From: Bordetella parapertussis
Lineage (GTDB): Bacteria; Pseudomonadota; Gammaproteobacteria; Burkholderiales; Burkholderiaceae_B
Assembly (NCBI GenBank): GCA_945903445.1
Contig: CAMDNZ010000019.1
Coordinates: forward strand, 1 to 54,319
Direction: 5' to 3'
Length of the DNA: 54,319 nucleotides
Under the pieces are notes generated by a model that was given only the letters and a program-made list of their open reading frames with translations, searched no databases and was not told the DNA's origin. Below are positions 51,233 through 54,319 of the stretch, in pieces. Position 1 is the first letter of the stretch. Each line of letters opens with the position of its first letter. Position numbers and translations under genes: made by a program.

Positions 51233-52372
51233 TCATGCCGCCAGATCGATGGAGCGTGGCGACCTGGCCTGCACCGCTTCGCTGCGCAGCGCCGAGTAAT
51301 AGTGTCCGACCCGCGTGCCCAAAAAAGCATTCAGTGGAATCGTCTCCTGGCTGATAAAACCCCGCTGCGGCAATGCGCCTTGCAGTGCCAGCTCTAACGC
51401 ACCCACCACCCCTGCGGCGGTACTCAACTCGATGGCCGTTCGGCGTTCGTTTTTCAGCATATCGCCGTGGATGCGAGCGAGCCGGGTGATCTGTTCGAAG
51501 CGTCCTGAGCGCAGACCCGTGGCCGACGCAAACAAGATGACCACGTCTTCGCGAGAATGTGCCACGGCGCCTTCCAGTATCTCGCGCAGCAAGGGCCGCC
51601 GCTCGATCAGGCGCAGATCGTGCAGTAGCATCGACATGGCGTCGCGGTGCCCGGGATAGCGCATGGTTTTGTAATCGAGATTGCGAACCTTGCCGTGTAA
51701 GGTCTCGCACAGTGTGCCTAGCCCGCCCGATGTATTGAAGGCTTCGTAGCACTGCGCATCCAGCGTGAGGGTCTCATAGCCTTCCAGCGGCTGAACCGAT
51801 ACCTGTTGGCCGTTGACGATGGCTTCGCACGGGTTGCAGTACTCGTTGATGACGCCGTCTACGCTCCAGGTAAAGTTGTAGCGCAAAGCGTTGGTCGCAT
51901 GACGGGCCAGCGCGCCGACGCGTAGTTTGACGTCATACAGCGTGTCGAACGATTGCGCCAGGTGGCCGCCCAGCATGCCGATAACGCCCGGGGCCAGTCC
52001 GCATTGGGGCATCAGCATGCTGCGAGACGTCGCCGCCAGTTCGCGGATGGCCTGTGTGGCGGCCACGTCTTCGGTCAGGTCGAAGTAATGCACGCCGCAG
52101 TGCGTTGCCGCCGTGGCGACCCGGGCGGCCAGATAAAAAGGCAACGCATTGATGACCACATCGTGCTGTTCCAGCATGTCATGCAGCGCAGACGAATTCT
52201 CGACATCGACGGCCATCGTGCGGATAGCGGGATCGTCAGCCACGTGTTTGCCAAGCCGTTGATCGGCCAGGGTAATTCGGAAATCGTAGTGTTCGGCCAG
52301 CATCGCAGCGATGACGGTGCCGACTTTGCCGGCACCTAGTACCAAAACGCGCGTGTTGATGAAGGTTTTCAT
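51233..52372 (-). CDS. Saccharopine dehydrogenase family oxidoreductase
   Basis: A 379-residue enzyme with an N-terminal NAD(P) fold (VLVLGAGKVGTVIAAMLAEH), INALPFYLAARVATAATHCG then VHYFDLTEDVAATQ, and the family stretch MPQCGLAPGVIGMLGGHLA. Such proteins include lysine-forming saccharopine dehydrogenases and related amino-acid oxidoreductases; the reaction here is not certain. It lies between an amino-acid permease and an Lrp regulator, pointing to amino-acid breakdown. Confidence 0.85.
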   Translation of the reverse strand: MKTFINTRVLVLGAGKVGTVIAAMLAEHYDFRITLADQRLGKHVADDPAIRTMAVDVENSSALHDMLEQHDVVINALPFYLAARVATAATHCGVHYFDLTEDVAATQAIRELAATSRSMLMPQCGLAPGVIGMLGGHLAQSFDTLYDVKLRVGALARHATNALRYNFTWSVDGVINEYCNPCEAIVNGQQVSVQPLEGYETLTLDAQCYEAFNTSGGLGTLCETLHGKVRNLDYKTMRYPGHRDAMSMLLHDLRLIERRPLLREILEGAVAHSREDVVILFASATGLRSGRFEQITRLARIHGDMLKNERRTAIELSTAAGVVGALELALQGALPQRGFISQETIPLNAFLGTRVGHYYSALRSEAVQARSPRSIDLAA

Positions 52373-52480
52373 GCTGGACTCTCCCGACGGCAGCCCCGCA
52401 TGGGGCAGTCACGTCATATTAGGAAGCGGTGCAGACGGAAGCCAGCTAACAAAGTGTCGCGCCGAGAAGGAATGCGATGC

Positions 52481-52506
52481 GAATCGTCGGCTCACGCCGA
52501 CGATTC
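52481..52506. repeat. Perfect 11-bp hairpin between the permease and the saccharopine-type gene
   Basis: Arms GAATCGTCGGC and GCCGACGATTC with a TCAC loop. It is followed by no T-run on either strand, so it is not a standard terminator. It lies in the 175-bp gap between two genes of the same strand and could cause attenuation, processing or mRNA stabilisation. Confidence 0.7.
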
Positions 52507-52547
52507 GTCAGTTCAACACGCAAACCGCCTTTTTTCAGCTATTAGGA

Positions 52548-53939
52548 TTAGTCGTCCAGATGCTCGGGGTCCAGGCGAGCGCCTTGTTTGCGATTGACCA
52601 GCAGTGTCAGGCCCCACATGACGACGCCCAGCGCCAGAAGCCAGCCGGCGACCTGATACTGAATGACGTCGCGGCCGGTCACGGGAGTGACCAAAAACAG
52701 GCAGGCCATGGCGCCGACGACCGGGAACAAGGTGTTGGCACGGAAATGCGCGTGTTCGACCTTCTTGCGGCGCAGCACCAGCACCGACACGTTGACCAGG
52801 GCGAACACACCCAGCAACAGCAACGCGGTCGTGCCGCCCAAGGCGCGAATTGCCTGGGAATTGGAGGTCGACACCAGCAAGATCAGGGCCAGCGCCAGCG
52901 CAGTGGTGAACACAATCGCAGCCCATGGCGTCTGGCGGCGCGCATGGACCTTGGCCAGAAACTTGGGCAAGACGCCTTGGCGCGACATGCCATACAGCAG
53001 ACGACTGGCCATCATCATGTTGATCAGCGCCGAGTTCGCCACGGCGAACATCGAGATGATCGGCATGATCGTGGTCATGGGCAGATCGGGGGCGGCACGT
53101 TGTACCACCAGCACCAGCGGCGTCGAGCTTTTGGCCAATTCGCCCACCGGAATGAGCGCGACTGCGCAAATCGACACCAGCACATAGATGACCGCTGTAA
53201 TGCCCAGGCCGGTCAACATCACTTTCGGGAAAATTTTGTTCGGATTGTGCGTCTCTTCGGCCATGTTGACCGAATCTTCAAAACCGACCATGGCGAAGAA
53301 GGCCAGCGCGGTGGCCGAGGTGATGGCTAAAAACACGCTCTTGTTCTCGGGCGTCTCGAAAGCGACCACGCGCGAGAAATCGGCCTGGCCATTGCTGATC
53401 GCCCAAAGGCTCAACAGAATCACCAGCAGCAGTCCGGTCAGCTCGACCAGCGTGAGCACGACGTTGGCTTTGACGCTCTCCGATACGCCCCGGAAATTGA
53501 CCAGCATGACCACCAGCATAAAGCCGATGGCGCCCCACGACACCATGGCGCTATCGGTGCCCAGTCCGAACGCTGTAAATAGATTCGCCGCGAATGCTTG
53601 GGATGCCGTGGCGGCCGATGTCAGACCCGAACACATGACCGTGAAACACACGATGAATGTCAGGAAATGAACGCCGAATGCTTTATGAACATAGAGCGCT
53701 GCCCCGGCGGCTCGCGGGTACTTGGTGACCAGTTCGAGGTAGGAAAAGGCCGTCAGCAAAGCGACGGCGAACGCCACCAGAAACGGCGCCCACGCCGCGC
53801 CGCCCACTTCGGCGGCGACCTGCCCGGTCAGCGCGTAGATGCCCGTGCCCAGGATGTCGCCGACGATGAACAGCAGTAGCAGCTTGGGGCCCATCACCCG
53901 CTTCAGCGGGGTGTCCTGCGTTACATCCTGAGTGGCCAT
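52548..53939 (-). CDS. APC-family amino-acid permease
   Basis: A 463-residue membrane protein with about twelve hydrophobic segments. The family start LLLLFIVGDILGTGIYALTG has the unwound helix 1 motif (GxGIY), with FFAMVGFEDSVNMAEETHNP and ASRLLYGMSRQGVLPKFLAK further on. It resembles the YhdG/cationic amino-acid transporter branch. It is followed by the saccharopine-dehydrogenase-like gene, suggesting that it imports the amino acid used there. Confidence 0.92.
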   Translation of the reverse strand: MATQDVTQDTPLKRVMGPKLLLLFIVGDILGTGIYALTGQVAAEVGGAAWAPFLVAFAVALLTAFSYLELVTKYPRAAGAALYVHKAFGVHFLTFIVCFTVMCSGLTSAATASQAFAANLFTAFGLGTDSAMVSWGAIGFMLVVMLVNFRGVSESVKANVVLTLVELTGLLLVILLSLWAISNGQADFSRVVAFETPENKSVFLAITSATALAFFAMVGFEDSVNMAEETHNPNKIFPKVMLTGLGITAVIYVLVSICAVALIPVGELAKSSTPLVLVVQRAAPDLPMTTIMPIISMFAVANSALINMMMASRLLYGMSRQGVLPKFLAKVHARRQTPWAAIVFTTALALALILLVSTSNSQAIRALGGTTALLLLGVFALVNVSVLVLRRKKVEHAHFRANTLFPVVGAMACLFLVTPVTGRDVIQYQVAGWLLALGVVMWGLTLLVNRKQGARLDPEHLDD

Positions 53940-54088
53940 GGTTTTTGTCTCCGCATAGTATGGTCGGCGTTTACATTTGGTCTACCGAGCTGCGGGCGAT
54001 TCTAAGGCAAGGCACGTGCCTAAATTGAAAGGCGGCGTGACTCAACATGTCCAAATGGTAGTTTTCGATAACAAAATGGAGACAAATC

Positions 54089-54319
54089 ATGCGGTTAGAC
54101 GGATTTTCAATGCGGGACATCGAAGTCGATGGTGCTGTGATTCGAGTGCGCGAGGGCGGCTCGGGGGCGCCCTTGCTGCTGTTGCACGGTCATCCCCAGA
54201 CTCACGTCATGTGGCATCGAGTGGCACCGGCACTGGCTGAAACTTACCGGGTCGTGATGGCGGACTTGCGGGGGTATGGCGACTCGTCCCGCCCGGCGGC
54301 GGGCGAGAACAGCGCGGCC
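54089..54319 (+). CDS. Alpha/beta hydrolase, haloacetate-dehalogenase-like, N-terminal part
   Basis: The first 77 residues of a hydrolase that runs off the window. LLLLHGHPQTHVMWHRVAP and DLRGYGDSSRP closely resemble the oxyanion and substrate-contact regions of fluoroacetate dehalogenase-type enzymes; the RGYGDS stretch is conserved there. The nucleophile lies beyond the end, so dehalogenase and epoxide-hydrolase-like activities cannot be told apart. GGAG precedes the ATG. Divergent from the amino-acid permease. Confidence 0.75.
   Translation, partial: MRLDGFSMRDIEVDGAVIRVREGGSGAPLLLLHGHPQTHVMWHRVAPALAETYRVVMADLRGYGDSSRPAAGENSAA

Overview
This window looks like chromosome from a beta-proteobacterium of the order Burkholderiales, probably Alcaligenaceae (Bordetella/Achromobacter/Pusillimonas-like). 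I infer this from the high-GC coding style, the protein resemblances and the gene content (many solute-binding transporters, LysR and Lrp regulators, organic-acid catabolism). No rRNA, tRNA or CRISPR array was seen. About 53 genes or gene remnants are described, packed mostly into short operons.

Layout. 1-4905: an IS481-like element cuts the substrate-binding gene of a peptide/nickel-type ABC importer, leaving the two permeases and two ATPases intact. 4950-8393: an Lrp/AsnC regulator, glmS and a BASS-family transporter. 8681-14510: a secreted esterase behind a possible Fur box, DNA topoisomerase IB, BioY, an O6-alkylguanine-DNA alkyltransferase, glutathione-dependent formaldehyde dehydrogenase with its FrmR-type repressor, and a DedA protein. 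14722-19698: a GGDEF protein, a decayed nucleotidyltransferase module and a large PAS-rich hybrid histidine kinase. 19700-22200: an AT-rich island with three tandem paralogous small secreted proteins I do not recognise, followed by a broken IS256-type element.

22466-33555: a catabolic cluster. A CaiB-type CoA-transferase, a thioesterase and a LysR regulator sit opposite a nine-gene operon: thiolase, DUF35 protein, MaoC hydratase, SDR, a complete SBP/permease/ATPase importer, an enoyl-CoA hydratase and a periplasmic-fold protein without a signal peptide. Together they suggest import of an organic acid, activation to a CoA ester and thiolytic breakdown. The substrate is unknown. 33560-34163 is a patchwork of three gene remnants, one of them a shortened copy of the adjacent argE-like gene. 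The argE-like gene collides with a convergent hydrolase across a hexanucleotide repeat.

36206-40956: the CstA-type transporter with its YbdD partner, divergent from a cache-domain histidine kinase and NarL-type regulator. 41068-49671: a membrane metallophosphoesterase, glucarate dehydratase, a PLP-dependent ammonia-lyase, L-serine deaminase, two LysR regulators and a tartrate/D-malate dehydrogenase, forming a hydroxy-acid and amino-acid catabolic block. 49672-54319: a glutathione S-transferase, a second Lrp regulator, a saccharopine-dehydrogenase-like enzyme, an APC amino-acid permease and the start of a haloacetate-dehalogenase-like hydrolase that runs off the end.

The best candidates for something undescribed are the three-paralog secreted-protein island (20016-21569) and the transporter-linked CoA catabolic operon. 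Several dyad sites next to regulator genes look like real operators, but they are read by eye only.
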